Assembly: GCA_042093455.1 (NCBI GenBank)
Contig: JBELEU010000087.1
Location: 1 to 8,219, forward strand
Direction of reading: 5' to 3'
Length of the DNA stretch: 8,219 bases
Source: GCA-2723085 sp042093455
GTDB lineage: Bacteria; Bacteroidota; Bacteroidia; Flavobacteriales_D; Parvicellaceae
Made by a program: the position numbers and the translations under genes. The notes beneath the pieces were generated by a model that saw only the letters and a program-made list of their open reading frames with translations, did no database searches and was not told where the DNA came from. Below are positions 1 to 6,919 of the stretch, one piece after another. Each line of letters starts with the position of its first letter. The first letter of the stretch is position 1.

Positions 1-432
1 TATTAAAAATAACCCTCTATATGCAATAAGTTCTCCTTCAGTTATCATTTGACCTTCATCGTTCCAATCAAAATCACCAGCAAGAACATCGTAGTTATAA
101 CTTATTGTTTTGTTGGTGTCAGCTACTAATGGATAAGTTACACCTTCAATACCACCTTTGTTTTTTGGCATTTGCAACCATCCCCAGTGTGATTGTTCAG
201 TATCAGTAGAAACACCAATTACTTCTACATTTTTAGATTTAAATTCTTCTAATTGCTCTTCAAAAGCAAATAATTCTGAAGGACAAACAAAAGTGAAATC
301 CTTTGGGTAAAAGAACAATACTACATATTTTCCTTTAAATTGAGAAAGTGTGAAATCCGAAATTATTTCAGCACCATTTACAACAGCTTGAGCATTGAAA
401 TCGGGAGCTTTTTTTCCTACTAATACAGACAT
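1..432 (-). CDS. 2-Cys peroxiredoxin (AhpC/TSA family), 3' part beyond the window
   Basis: Thiol peroxidase that reduces hydrogen peroxide and organic hydroperoxides in the cytoplasm, using a reactive cysteine that is then re-reduced by a thioredoxin- or AhpF-type partner. The visible 144 residues start MSVLVGKKAPDF. They contain the AhpC/TSA core: FYPKDFTFVCPSEL with peroxidatic Cys50 and Thr47 (TxxC motif), then VIGVSTD and the later YRGLFLI strand. The family is usually about 190-210 residues, so the C-terminal part, where a typical 2-Cys enzyme carries its resolving cysteine, lies beyond the left edge. Whether it is typical 2-Cys therefore cannot be shown here. The ATG start matches the family's N-terminus and is followed at once by the KAPDF segment. 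The gene is divergent from the VOC gene across 99 bp that hold a possible -7 box and an inverted repeat. Family call is firm; exact subtype is inferred. Confidence 0.93.
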   Translation of the reverse strand, partial: MSVLVGKKAPDFNAQAVVNGAEIISDFTLSQFKGKYVVLFFYPKDFTFVCPSELFAFEEQLEEFKSKNVEVIGVSTDTEQSHWGWLQMPKNKGGIEGVTYPLVADTNKTISYNYDVLAGDFDWNDEGQMITEGELIAYRGLFLI

Positions 433-461
433 TTGTTTAAATTTATTTTGTTATTAAAATG

Positions 462-469
462 CGAATTTA
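462..469 (-). promoter_or_regulatory. Possible Bacteroidota -7 promoter box for the peroxiredoxin gene
   Basis: Read on the minus strand this is TAAATTCG followed by C, close to the Bacteroidota -7 consensus TAnnTTTG and nearly the same as the TATATTCGC box before prfC. It would give a leader of about 24 nt. No convincing -33 TTG is seen 17-23 bp upstream, so the call is tentative. Confidence 0.35.
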
Positions 470-474
470 TCATT

Positions 475-490
475 CATATACATTTATATG
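475..490. repeat. Perfect 6-4-6 inverted repeat, possible operator
   Basis: CATATA-CATT-TATATG is a perfect dyad of two 6-base arms around 4 bases. It lies just upstream of the candidate peroxiredoxin -7 box, in the gap between two divergent genes. A dimeric regulator could bind here. The arms are AT-rich and short, so chance is a real alternative; no known operator consensus is matched. Confidence 0.3.
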
Positions 491-531
491 TCATAAATTA
501 ATTTTTTTTATCATTTTGTTGAAAATTTTTA

Positions 532-951
532 ATGCAAAGTTTAAGACCATTTCATTTAGCTATCCCTGTTCATGACTTAAGTGTTTGTAGGGTTTTTTAC
601 AGAGATGTTTTACAAATGAAAGAAGGTAGATCTGCTGAAAAGTGGGTTGATTTCAACTTTTATGGTCATCAATTTGTAATTCACGAAGTAGGAGAGAAGT
701 CTTCTGATAATTTGAACTATGTTGATGGTCACGGTGTTCCTGTTCCTCATTTTGGGGTAGTACTAACAATGAAAGATTGGGAGGTTTTATCTAAAAGGTT
801 ACAAAAAATAAAGATTAAATTTATTATTGAGCCATACGTTCGTTTTAAAGGGGAAAGTGGAGAACAAGCTACTATGTTTTTTAAAGATCCCTCAGGAAAT
901 TCTTTAGAATTTAAGGCTTTCAATAATCTAGAAATGTTGTTCAAAAAATAA
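532..951 (+). CDS. VOC-superfamily protein, extradiol-dioxygenase-like (COG3565 type)
   Basis: A 139-residue single-chain member of the vicinal oxygen chelate (glyoxalase / bleomycin resistance / extradiol dioxygenase) superfamily, expected in the cytoplasm. Its two βαβββ halves are visible. The first runs from RPFHLAIPVHDL to about residue 55. The second starts at VPVPHFGVVL and ends in DPSGNSLEFKAF. Likely metal ligands at the usual strand positions are His8, His73 and Glu126. The motifs GHQFVIHE, VPVPHFGVVL, GEQATMFFKDPSGN and LEFKAF resemble the family annotated as predicted extradiol dioxygenases. The substrate is unknown and an actual dioxygenase reaction is not established. The ATG is chosen because the first β strand follows at once; no Shine-Dalgarno sequence is seen. 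The stop is 2 nt before the DUF2461 start, so the two are probably cotranscribed. Confidence 0.88.
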   Translation: MQSLRPFHLAIPVHDLSVCRVFYRDVLQMKEGRSAEKWVDFNFYGHQFVIHEVGEKSSDNLNYVDGHGVPVPHFGVVLTMKDWEVLSKRLQKIKIKFIIEPYVRFKGESGEQATMFFKDPSGNSLEFKAFNNLEMLFKK

Positions 952-953
952 TT

Positions 954-1619
954 ATGTTAAATCAAAATTTATACCCCTTTTTGAAAGAGTTACAGTGTAA
1001 TAATAACCGCGATTGGTTTAAGGCCAGAAAAGGCGAGTTCGATGTTCTTAATGCCAGCGTTAAAGAGTTTGCTAATGAAATTTTTCAAGGACTTGTTGAG
1101 CCTAATCAATTAAATGGTCACAAAGTGTTTAGGATTTACAAAGACGTACGTTTTTCAAAAGATAAAACCCCCTATAAAACACATTTTGGTATAGGTTTTC
1201 ACAGGATTAAACCAAAATATAGAGGTGGCTTTTATTTACATTTAGAACCAGGAAATTCATTTCTTGCTACTGGTTTTTGGCAGCCCAATAAAGATGATCT
1301 TTTTCGTCTAAGAAAAGAAATTGAACACGATCACGAATATTTCATCAAGCAGGTAACTCAAAAAGAATTAGTAAGCCTTTGGGGTGAACTTAAAGGAGAT
1401 CAACTTAAAACTTGTCCAAAAGGATTTGATAAAGAGCACGCAGCGATTAAATACTTAAGGTATAAGCAATTTCTTTTTCATAAGAAAATTTCTGATGATG
1501 CACCATTTAAAACCTCTTTTAAGGACTTTATGATAAGTCAATTTGACGCTGTTAGACCTTTTTTAAATTATGCTGGTGATGTTCTATCAACCGATCTTAA
1601 TGGAGAATCAATTTTGTAG
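954..1619 (+). CDS. DUF2461 (TIGR02453-type) protein of unknown function
   Basis: A 221-residue protein, about full length for the DUF2461 family, whose biochemical role is not known to me. Family hallmarks are NNNRDWFKARK (residues 16-26) and the strongly conserved block RIYKDVRFSKDKTPYKTHFG (60-79). A middle segment, GGFYLHLEPGNSFLATGFWQ, follows. A helical C-terminal part includes YLRYKQFLFHKK. No signal peptide or membrane segment is seen, so it should be cytoplasmic. It starts 2 nt after the VOC stop with no space for its own promoter, suggesting cotranscription and perhaps translational coupling. Its last 12 nt overlap the end of the convergent NUDIX gene. The family assignment is firm; any link in function to the VOC protein is only positional. 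Confidence 0.9.
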   Translation: MLNQNLYPFLKELQCNNNRDWFKARKGEFDVLNASVKEFANEIFQGLVEPNQLNGHKVFRIYKDVRFSKDKTPYKTHFGIGFHRIKPKYRGGFYLHLEPGNSFLATGFWQPNKDDLFRLRKEIEHDHEYFIKQVTQKELVSLWGELKGDQLKTCPKGFDKEHAAIKYLRYKQFLFHKKISDDAPFKTSFKDFMISQFDAVRPFLNYAGDVLSTDLNGESIL

Positions 1620-2033
1620 TTTTTGATAAACAAGTTTATCAATTGGAAAATCAAGTTTATCTGTTTTATCTTTTAACGGAATCCATACAAAATTATGATC
1701 ATCTTCAAGTCCTGTAATAGGGTCATCACTGAGTTCTTCTTTAACATCTACCTGATAGTAAACGGCAATCAATTGATCTAGTGGGTCATATGAGCTTTGT
1801 TGAAAAAAATCAGTAGTATAAAAATGTCTCAGTTCAGTAGATTTAACACCTAATTCTTCCATTAACTCTCTTTTTAAGCCATCTTTAATTCCTTCTCCAG
1901 GTTCAATTCCTCCACCGGGGAATTTGCATTTTATCTCTCCCTTAATTTTTTCGATGCTTACTAATATTTTATCATCTTTAATTATAAGGGCATAAGCTCT
2001 AATGTTAAATCTTGTTGGTGTTTTAGATTTCAT
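1608..2033 (-). CDS. NUDIX hydrolase
   Basis: A 141-residue cytoplasmic hydrolase of nucleoside diphosphates linked to another moiety. The NUDIX box GX5EX7REUXEEXGU is perfect at residues 41-63: Gly41, Glu47, Arg55-Glu56, Glu59-Glu60, Gly62. Glu56, Glu59 and Glu60 are the expected magnesium ligands. The N-terminal strand RAYALIIKDDKILVS and the C-terminal FVWIPLKD segment complete a standard single NUDIX fold. The substrate (oxidised dNTP, ADP-ribose, other) cannot be read from the box. The ATG lies inside the end of prfC, overlapping it by 11 nt in a different frame, so translation is probably coupled to prfC. At the 3' end it overlaps the convergent DUF2461 gene by 12 nt. No separate promoter is evident. 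Confidence 0.93.
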   Translation of the reverse strand: MKSKTPTRFNIRAYALIIKDDKILVSIEKIKGEIKCKFPGGGIEPGEGIKDGLKRELMEELGVKSTELRHFYTTDFFQQSSYDPLDQLIAVYYQVDVKEELSDDPITGLEDDHNFVWIPLKDKTDKLDFPIDKLVYQKLQN

Positions 2034-3618
2034 CTAACTTAAATTCAGAAGTCTTGTGAAATTTAATAGAAGGGTAATCACCTTCTGCTTGAGTTAATAA
2101 GAAGGGGCTAGCTGCTAAAAAAACAGGGTTTTCATCTTTATCATAACCGATGTTATTCATTTTACGCTTGATAAAGTCGTCAATGTCGTCTTGGTTTTCA
2201 GAAGTCATCCAACATGCCTTGTGAAAGTTTTTAGCAATCAAACTGCAACTTGCACCGTATTCTTGCTTAAGGCGGTATTGAATTACTTCAAATTGTAACT
2301 CACCAACAGTTCCAATGATTTTTCTGTTTCCAGGTTGAACAGTAAATAATTGAGCAACTCCCTCATCTGTTAATTGGTTTAATCCTTTTTCCAATTGTTT
2401 GGATTTCATTGGATCATCGTTTTGAATCTCTTTAAACATTTCTGGAGAAAAACTAGGAATACCTTTGAAATTCATTACTTCTCCTTCACTTAGAGAATCT
2501 CCTATTTTGAAGGTTCCTGAATCGTAAAGGCCAATTACATCTCCAGGAAAAGCTTCGTCAATTACAGATTTGCTTGAAGCCATAAAACTTGTTGGATTAG
2601 GAAATTTTATTTTCTTATTCAATCTTGTGTGATGGTAAAATTTATTTCTTTCAAATTTTCCAGAAACAATTCTTAAAAACGCAATTCTGTCTCTGTGTTT
2701 AGGGTCAATATTTGCGTGTATTTTAAAAACAAATCCACTGAATTTATTTTCCAAGGGTTCGATGGCTCTCTTTTCTGTTTCTCTTCCTTTTGGAGTCGGT
2801 GAGATATCTATAAATGCATCTAGTAATTCTTGTACTCCAAAATTGTTTAGTGCAGATCCAAAAAATACGGGAGCAACTTGTCCTTTTAAATACTCTTTTT
2901 GATCAAACTGATCATATACACCATCAATTAATTCAATTTCTTCCTTTAGAATATTAGTATCTTCTTCGCCAATGAGTGATGGAAGTTGTTTGTCTTCTAA
3001 ATTTGAAATTTCAATGACTTCTTTTTCAATTTTGGTTTTGTTGGCATCGAATAAATTAAGATGACCTTTGTGCATGTTGTAAACCCCTTTAAAAGTTTCT
3101 CCAATTCCAATAGGCCAACTCAGTGGTCTAACTTTTATTTTTAATTTATTTTCAATTTCGTCAAGTAAGTCAAAAGCATCTTGACCTTCTCTATCCATTT
3201 TATTTATAAAAACAATTACTGGAGTATCTCTCATTCTACATACTTCCATTAATCTTTCAGTTTGAGCTTCAACCCCGTTTGCACAATCTATAACCATAAT
3301 TACACTATCCACAGCTGTTAATGTTCGGTAAGTGTCCTCAGCAAAATCTTTGTGTCCAGGTGTATCTAATATGTTTATTTGCTTTTGTTTGTAGTTAAAA
3401 GCCATTACAGAAGTAGCTACCGAAATACCCCTCTGCTTTTCAATTTCCATGAAATCAGATGTGGCTGTTTTTTTTATTTTATTGTTTTTTACAGCACCAG
3501 CACTCTGAATTGCGCCTCCAAATAACAGCAGTTTTTCAGTTAAAGTAGTTTTCCCAGCATCTGGATGAGAGATTATACCAAATGTTCTTCTTTTTAAGAT
3601 TTCGTTTTCAATTTCCAT
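2023..3618 (-). CDS. prfC: Peptide chain release factor 3 (RF3)
   Basis: Translational GTPase that removes RF1/RF2 from the ribosome after peptide release. The 531 residues agree with the usual RF3 length (E. coli about 529). The GTPase motifs are complete: G1 HPDAGKTT (18-25), the switch-I/G2 region with RGISV (63-67), G3 DTPGH (85-89) and G4 NKMD (139-142). A β-barrel domain follows (about 285-385, including GKFERNKFYHH and PGDVIGLYDSG). The RF3-type C-terminal domain has VGELQFEVIQYRLKQEYGA (Gly439-Glu440-Leu441-Gln442-Phe443 within it). The HPDAGKTTL G1 and the domain layout separate it from EF-G, which is much longer. It is first in a minus-strand operon with the NUDIX gene. A good promoter sits about 20 bp before the ATG, leaving a leader of roughly a dozen bases without a Shine-Dalgarno sequence. 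Confidence 0.96.
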   Translation of the reverse strand: MEIENEILKRRTFGIISHPDAGKTTLTEKLLLFGGAIQSAGAVKNNKIKKTATSDFMEIEKQRGISVATSVMAFNYKQKQINILDTPGHKDFAEDTYRTLTAVDSVIMVIDCANGVEAQTERLMEVCRMRDTPVIVFINKMDREGQDAFDLLDEIENKLKIKVRPLSWPIGIGETFKGVYNMHKGHLNLFDANKTKIEKEVIEISNLEDKQLPSLIGEEDTNILKEEIELIDGVYDQFDQKEYLKGQVAPVFFGSALNNFGVQELLDAFIDISPTPKGRETEKRAIEPLENKFSGFVFKIHANIDPKHRDRIAFLRIVSGKFERNKFYHHTRLNKKIKFPNPTSFMASSKSVIDEAFPGDVIGLYDSGTFKIGDSLSEGEVMNFKGIPSFSPEMFKEIQNDDPMKSKQLEKGLNQLTDEGVAQLFTVQPGNRKIIGTVGELQFEVIQYRLKQEYGASCSLIAKNFHKACWMTSENQDDIDDFIKRKMNNIGYDKDENPVFLAASPFLLTQAEGDYPSIKFHKTSEFKLDEI

Positions 3619-3636
3619 TGAATATTTTATTTTTTG

Positions 3637-3665
3637 CGAATATAGTACTATGCGTTTACTATCAA
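3637..3665 (-). promoter_or_regulatory. Bacteroidota-type promoter for prfC
   Basis: On the minus strand a TTG (3663-3665) is followed after 18 bp by TATATTCG (3637-3644), matching the Bacteroidota sigma-A pattern TTG-N(17-23)-TAnnTTTG with one C for T. It predicts a start near 3631 and a short leader of about 12 nt. Confidence 0.6.
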
Positions 3666-3748
3666 TAAATTTTATTTAAAGTTTGTTAAATGTTAATTAT
3701 TAGATAAAACAAAATACTGTTTTAAAGTATATATTGTTAAATTTAAGC

Positions 3749-6031
3749 ATGAAAAAATTACTTCTTTTGTTTGTGGTTGTCACCTTTTCTTGGCTATCAC
3801 TACAGGCTTCTACTAAAGATTACACAGTTACATTATTAGAACAAGATGCAAACCATGTTAGGCTTAAGTTTGTTTTAAACGATTATCAACTTTTAGATCA
3901 GGATGAAATAAATAATGAAATGCATCAAATTTTACATTCAAATGGTGGTTTTTCATCCTTAAAATTAGGAACTCCTGATTTATTGCATTTTACCTCCAAT
4001 ATTCAATTGCCTGATAGAGGGACTTCAAACATTGTAATAGTCAATTCATCTTACAATGATTTACAAAACATTAATATTGTTCCATCTAAAGGAAGTCTAA
4101 AACGTAATATTGACCCAAGTACAGTTCCATACGTAAAAGGAAGTATTTACACTGTTAATTCTTTTTTCCCTTCCTCAGCTTGTGTCTTAGGTGATCCTTA
4201 CATTCATAGATCTGTAAGAGGTCAAAATGTGGTTTTCCAACCCTTTAAGTACAATCCTGTTAACAGAACATTAAGAGTTTTCGAATCAATTGTTGTTGAT
4301 GTGTTCTTTGATAAAAAAAGTTCTGGATTTAACGAATTACAAAATAGTTTAAATGATGTGCCTAATTCTATAAATAAACTAAACACAAGAAGATATCTTA
4401 ACTATCAATCTCAGAAATACATTTCTCTTGGAGAAACAGGTAAAATATTGGTTGTATATTACGATGCTTTTGAAAATGAACTTGCAGAATGGAAAGAGTG
4501 GAAGGTTAGTTCAGGATATGATGTGGAAATGGTTTCTGTTAGTTCTATTGGAAACAACCAATCTAGTATTTATAATTATGTAAAAGATTATTATCAAAAT
4601 AATCCAGATTTTCTTTTTCTAGTTCTAGTTGGTGACCATCAACAAGTCGCTTGTTACAATGCTGGGAGCACTGGAGGCTGGGGTTCTGAAATTAAATGGT
4701 CCGATTCAAAATACGGTCTAATAGAGGGGAATGATTGGTATCCTGAAATATATGTTGGGAGATTCAGCGCATCTAATGCTACTGACTTACAAAATGTTAT
4801 TGAGAGAAATATGGAATATGAGGTTTACCCTGACACGGGTAATCATTACAAAAGAGCCATTGGTTTAGGTTCTAACGAAGGTCAAGGTATTGGCCACATG
4901 GGAGAAGCTGATTGGCAGCACCTTAGAAACATAAGAACAGATTTGTTAGGTTATGGTTTTTCTGAAGTTTATGAGTTTTATGATGGTTCTCAGGGTGGAT
5001 CAGATGCTTCTGGAAATCCAAATTCCAGTGTAATCAATAATGCAGTTAATCAAGGAATAACGTTATTTAATTACACGGGACATGGCGATTTAAATACTTG
5101 CATTACGGGTAATTATAGTTCTTCTAATATTAATTCTGCAACCAATAATGGTAAGTACCCATTTGTGGTTTCAGTTGCATGTAACAACGGAACTTTTACA
5201 ACTGGCACTTGTTTGGCTGAGGCTTGGCAAAGAGCAAGTCACCTAGGTTCGCCTACTGGTTCAATTGGTGTAGCTGCTTCATCCATTTTAATGGCTTGGG
5301 CTCCACCTATGGCTACTCAAGACGAAATTGTTGATATTTTAACTGAAAAGTATCCTTCAAATCAATTAAAAACTCTTGGTGGTCTTTTTTACAGTGGTCA
5401 AATGTATATGCTCGATTCTTATAATTCATCAAATACGGCTAAAGAAGTAATTGAGACTTGGGTGTTTTTTGGTGATCCTTCTGTTATGATTAGAAGTGAT
5501 GTTCCATCTGATATTGTTGTTACACATGATTCATTGAAATTTACTGGATTAACAGAACTATCAATTGGTTGTGACGTTGAAAATGCTGTCGTAACATTAT
5601 TTTTGAGAGACAGTTTAATCGGAAAGTCAACTGTTTTAAATGGGCAAGTTGATTTTACATTTGATTCTATTCTTTCTGTTGATTCTCTAAAAATTGTTGC
5701 TTCAGCTTATAACAAAACTCCATACTTTGGTAAAGTAAGTATCATTGAAGAGCCGATTATAGATCCTGTTGGCAATTCAACTGAAATTACATTGTTCCCA
5801 AACCCAATTGAAAATAGAGAACTAAATATCTTTTTTATCTTGGACAATGACCAATCAATGGTCTTTAATATCTACAATCAATTAGGTCAACTTATTTCTT
5901 CACCGGAATACAATTTAAATGAGGGAGGAAATGAACTAACTTTTAATTTAGATTTCCTTAGTTCTGGATTATATGTTTTAAGTACTGAGCTAAATGGTCA
6001 AAAAACATTTAATCAATTTTTCATTCCCTAA
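3749..6031 (+). CDS. Gingipain-family (C25) cysteine peptidase with T9SS sorting domain
   Basis: Secreted cysteine endopeptidase, 760 residues. Signal peptide MKKLLLLFVVVTFSWLSLQA, likely cut before Ser21; propeptide-like β-rich region to about 225. The caspase-like C25 catalytic domain spans about 231-583. It starts GKILVVYYDAFENELAEWK, with LVGD (293-296), PEIYVGR (332-338), FNYTGHG carrying catalytic His445, VSVACNNG carrying catalytic Cys478, and FFGDPSVMIR near the end. The His-Cys gap of 33 equals that of gingipain RgpB (His211/Cys244). An Ig-like domain follows (about 588-670), then a type A T9SS signal (681-760) beginning TLFPNP, with IYNQLGQ and a final LSSGLYVL repeat-like strand. 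The protein should cross the outer membrane by T9SS and may be surface-attached. Arg or Lys specificity cannot be read. The ATG is preferred over the in-frame TTG at 3734 because the signal peptide begins MKK. Confidence 0.93.
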   Translation: MKKLLLLFVVVTFSWLSLQASTKDYTVTLLEQDANHVRLKFVLNDYQLLDQDEINNEMHQILHSNGGFSSLKLGTPDLLHFTSNIQLPDRGTSNIVIVNSSYNDLQNINIVPSKGSLKRNIDPSTVPYVKGSIYTVNSFFPSSACVLGDPYIHRSVRGQNVVFQPFKYNPVNRTLRVFESIVVDVFFDKKSSGFNELQNSLNDVPNSINKLNTRRYLNYQSQKYISLGETGKILVVYYDAFENELAEWKEWKVSSGYDVEMVSVSSIGNNQSSIYNYVKDYYQNNPDFLFLVLVGDHQQVACYNAGSTGGWGSEIKWSDSKYGLIEGNDWYPEIYVGRFSASNATDLQNVIERNMEYEVYPDTGNHYKRAIGLGSNEGQGIGHMGEADWQHLRNIRTDLLGYGFSEVYEFYDGSQGGSDASGNPNSSVINNAVNQGITLFNYTGHGDLNTCITGNYSSSNINSATNNGKYPFVVSVACNNGTFTTGTCLAEAWQRASHLGSPTGSIGVAASSILMAWAPPMATQDEIVDILTEKYPSNQLKTLGGLFYSGQMYMLDSYNSSNTAKEVIETWVFFGDPSVMIRSDVPSDIVVTHDSLKFTGLTELSIGCDVENAVVTLFLRDSLIGKSTVLNGQVDFTFDSILSVDSLKIVASAYNKTPYFGKVSIIEEPIIDPVGNSTEITLFPNPIENRELNIFFILDNDQSMVFNIYNQLGQLISSPEYNLNEGGNELTFNLDFLSSGLYVLSTELNGQKTFNQFFIP

Positions 6032-6039
6032 AATATTTT

Positions 6040-6054
6040 CTGTCATTAAGACAG
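6040..6054. repeat. Short hairpin CTGTC-ATTAA-GACAG
   Basis: A perfect 5-bp stem with a 5-base loop, 8 nt after the peptidase stop and directly before the -7 box of the HMG-CoA lyase gene. It could be a weak terminator of the peptidase gene, but the stem is short and the following CTATATTTGTTTT is not a clean T tract. It could equally be an operator or chance. Confidence 0.3.
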
Positions 6055-6055
6055 C

Positions 6056-6063
6056 TATATTTG
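6056..6063 (+). promoter_or_regulatory. -7 promoter box TATATTTG just before HMG-CoA lyase
   Basis: An exact match to the Bacteroidota -7 consensus TAnnTTTG, ending 4 nt before the ATG at 6068. If used, transcription would begin at or next to the A of the start codon, giving a leaderless message. No TTG is present 17-23 bp upstream; only a TTTTC is nearby. Confidence 0.45.
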
Positions 6064-6067
6064 TTTT

Positions 6068-6913
6068 ATGAAAATCATTGAATGTCCTAGAGATGCCATG
6101 CAAGGTATTTCCAATTTTATTCCAACTACCAAAAAAGTAGAGTACATTAATTCACTCTTGAAGATTGGTTTTCACACTATTGATATGGGTAGTTTTGTCT
6201 CTCCTAAATTCATTCCTCAATTAGCAGACACTTCAGATGTTTTAAAAAATATTGATTTAACAAATACCTTATCAAAGTTACTTGTTATTGTGGCTAATGA
6301 AAGGGGAGCAGAAGAGGCTGTTAATTATGAGCAAATATCTTATCTAGGATTTCCTTTTTCAATTTCTGAAACTTTTCAAAAACGAAATATTAATTCTTCA
6401 ATTAAAGATTCGTTAATAAGATTAGAGAATATTCAAAACCTTTGTGTAAAAAACAATAAAAAATTAGTTACCTATTTTTCAATGGCATTTGGAAATCCAT
6501 ATGGTGATGAATGGAGTGCTTATATTGTTGCGCATTGGTCTGAAAAATTATTGAATGATTTTGGTGTTAATATTCTGTCTTTAAGTGATACTATTGGCTC
6601 AAGTAATAAAGATTCTATTGAATGGATTTTTAATAAGTTGATCAAAGAGTTTCCTGCTGTTGAATTTGGTGCTCATTTGCATACTACACCACAATCTTGG
6701 GAAGAGAAAGTTAGTTCAGCAGTGAAAAGTGGATGCAAGAGGTTTGATGGTGCAATTTTAGGCAAGGGAGGTTGTCCTATGGCAAAAGACGACTTAACTG
6801 GAAATATGCCTACAGAAAACATTATAACTCACCTAAAAGCTTCAGGAATTGATTTGTCACTCAACGAACAAGCACTTTCTAACTCAATTGAGTTGGCTAA
6901 AGAAATCTTTTGA
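6068..6913 (+). CDS. Hydroxymethylglutaryl-CoA lyase
   Basis: Cleaves 3-hydroxy-3-methylglutaryl-CoA to acetoacetate and acetyl-CoA, the last step of leucine breakdown, in the cytoplasm. The 281 residues form a single DRE-TIM metallolyase barrel of usual bacterial length. It starts MKIIECPRDAMQG, where Arg8-Asp9 match the catalytic Arg41-Asp42 of the human enzyme. The metal ligands are His203 and His205 (GAHLHTT), with Asn246 (TGN). The catalytic-loop cysteine is Cys236 in KGGCPMA. This loop has one more residue between Cys and Asn than I recall for the human enzyme. Phe/Ser-rich segments such as DMGSFVSPKF also fit the family. No other leucine-degradation gene is in the window. The start is fixed by the family N-terminus; there is no Shine-Dalgarno site. 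The stop lies 6 nt from the stop of the convergent lipoprotein gene. Confidence 0.93.
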   Translation: MKIIECPRDAMQGISNFIPTTKKVEYINSLLKIGFHTIDMGSFVSPKFIPQLADTSDVLKNIDLTNTLSKLLVIVANERGAEEAVNYEQISYLGFPFSISETFQKRNINSSIKDSLIRLENIQNLCVKNNKKLVTYFSMAFGNPYGDEWSAYIVAHWSEKLLNDFGVNILSLSDTIGSSNKDSIEWIFNKLIKEFPAVEFGAHLHTTPQSWEEKVSSAVKSGCKRFDGAILGKGGCPMAKDDLTGNMPTENIITHLKASGIDLSLNEQALSNSIELAKEIF

Positions 6914-6919
6914 TATTTC

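Noticed and set aside
747..944. A 65-codon open frame on the minus strand inside the VOC gene
   Set aside because: It lies wholly opposite a well-supported VOC gene, shows no recognisable domain, and has no start signals; it is a shadow frame.
3714..3737. ATACT-N7-AGTAT dyad and a TATATTGT box before the C25 gene as promoter or operator
   Set aside because: The box departs from TAnnTTTG, no TTG is correctly spaced upstream, and a 5-base AT-rich dyad is expected by chance here.
3734..3748. An upstream in-frame TTG start for the C25 peptidase
   Set aside because: It would add MLNLS before a clean MKKLLLL signal peptide; the ATG at 3749 gives a normal signal-peptide N-terminus.
6040..6062. The hairpin after the peptidase gene as a strong intrinsic terminator
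   Set aside because: Only 5 bp of stem with no continuous T tract behind it; kept only as a weak repeat.
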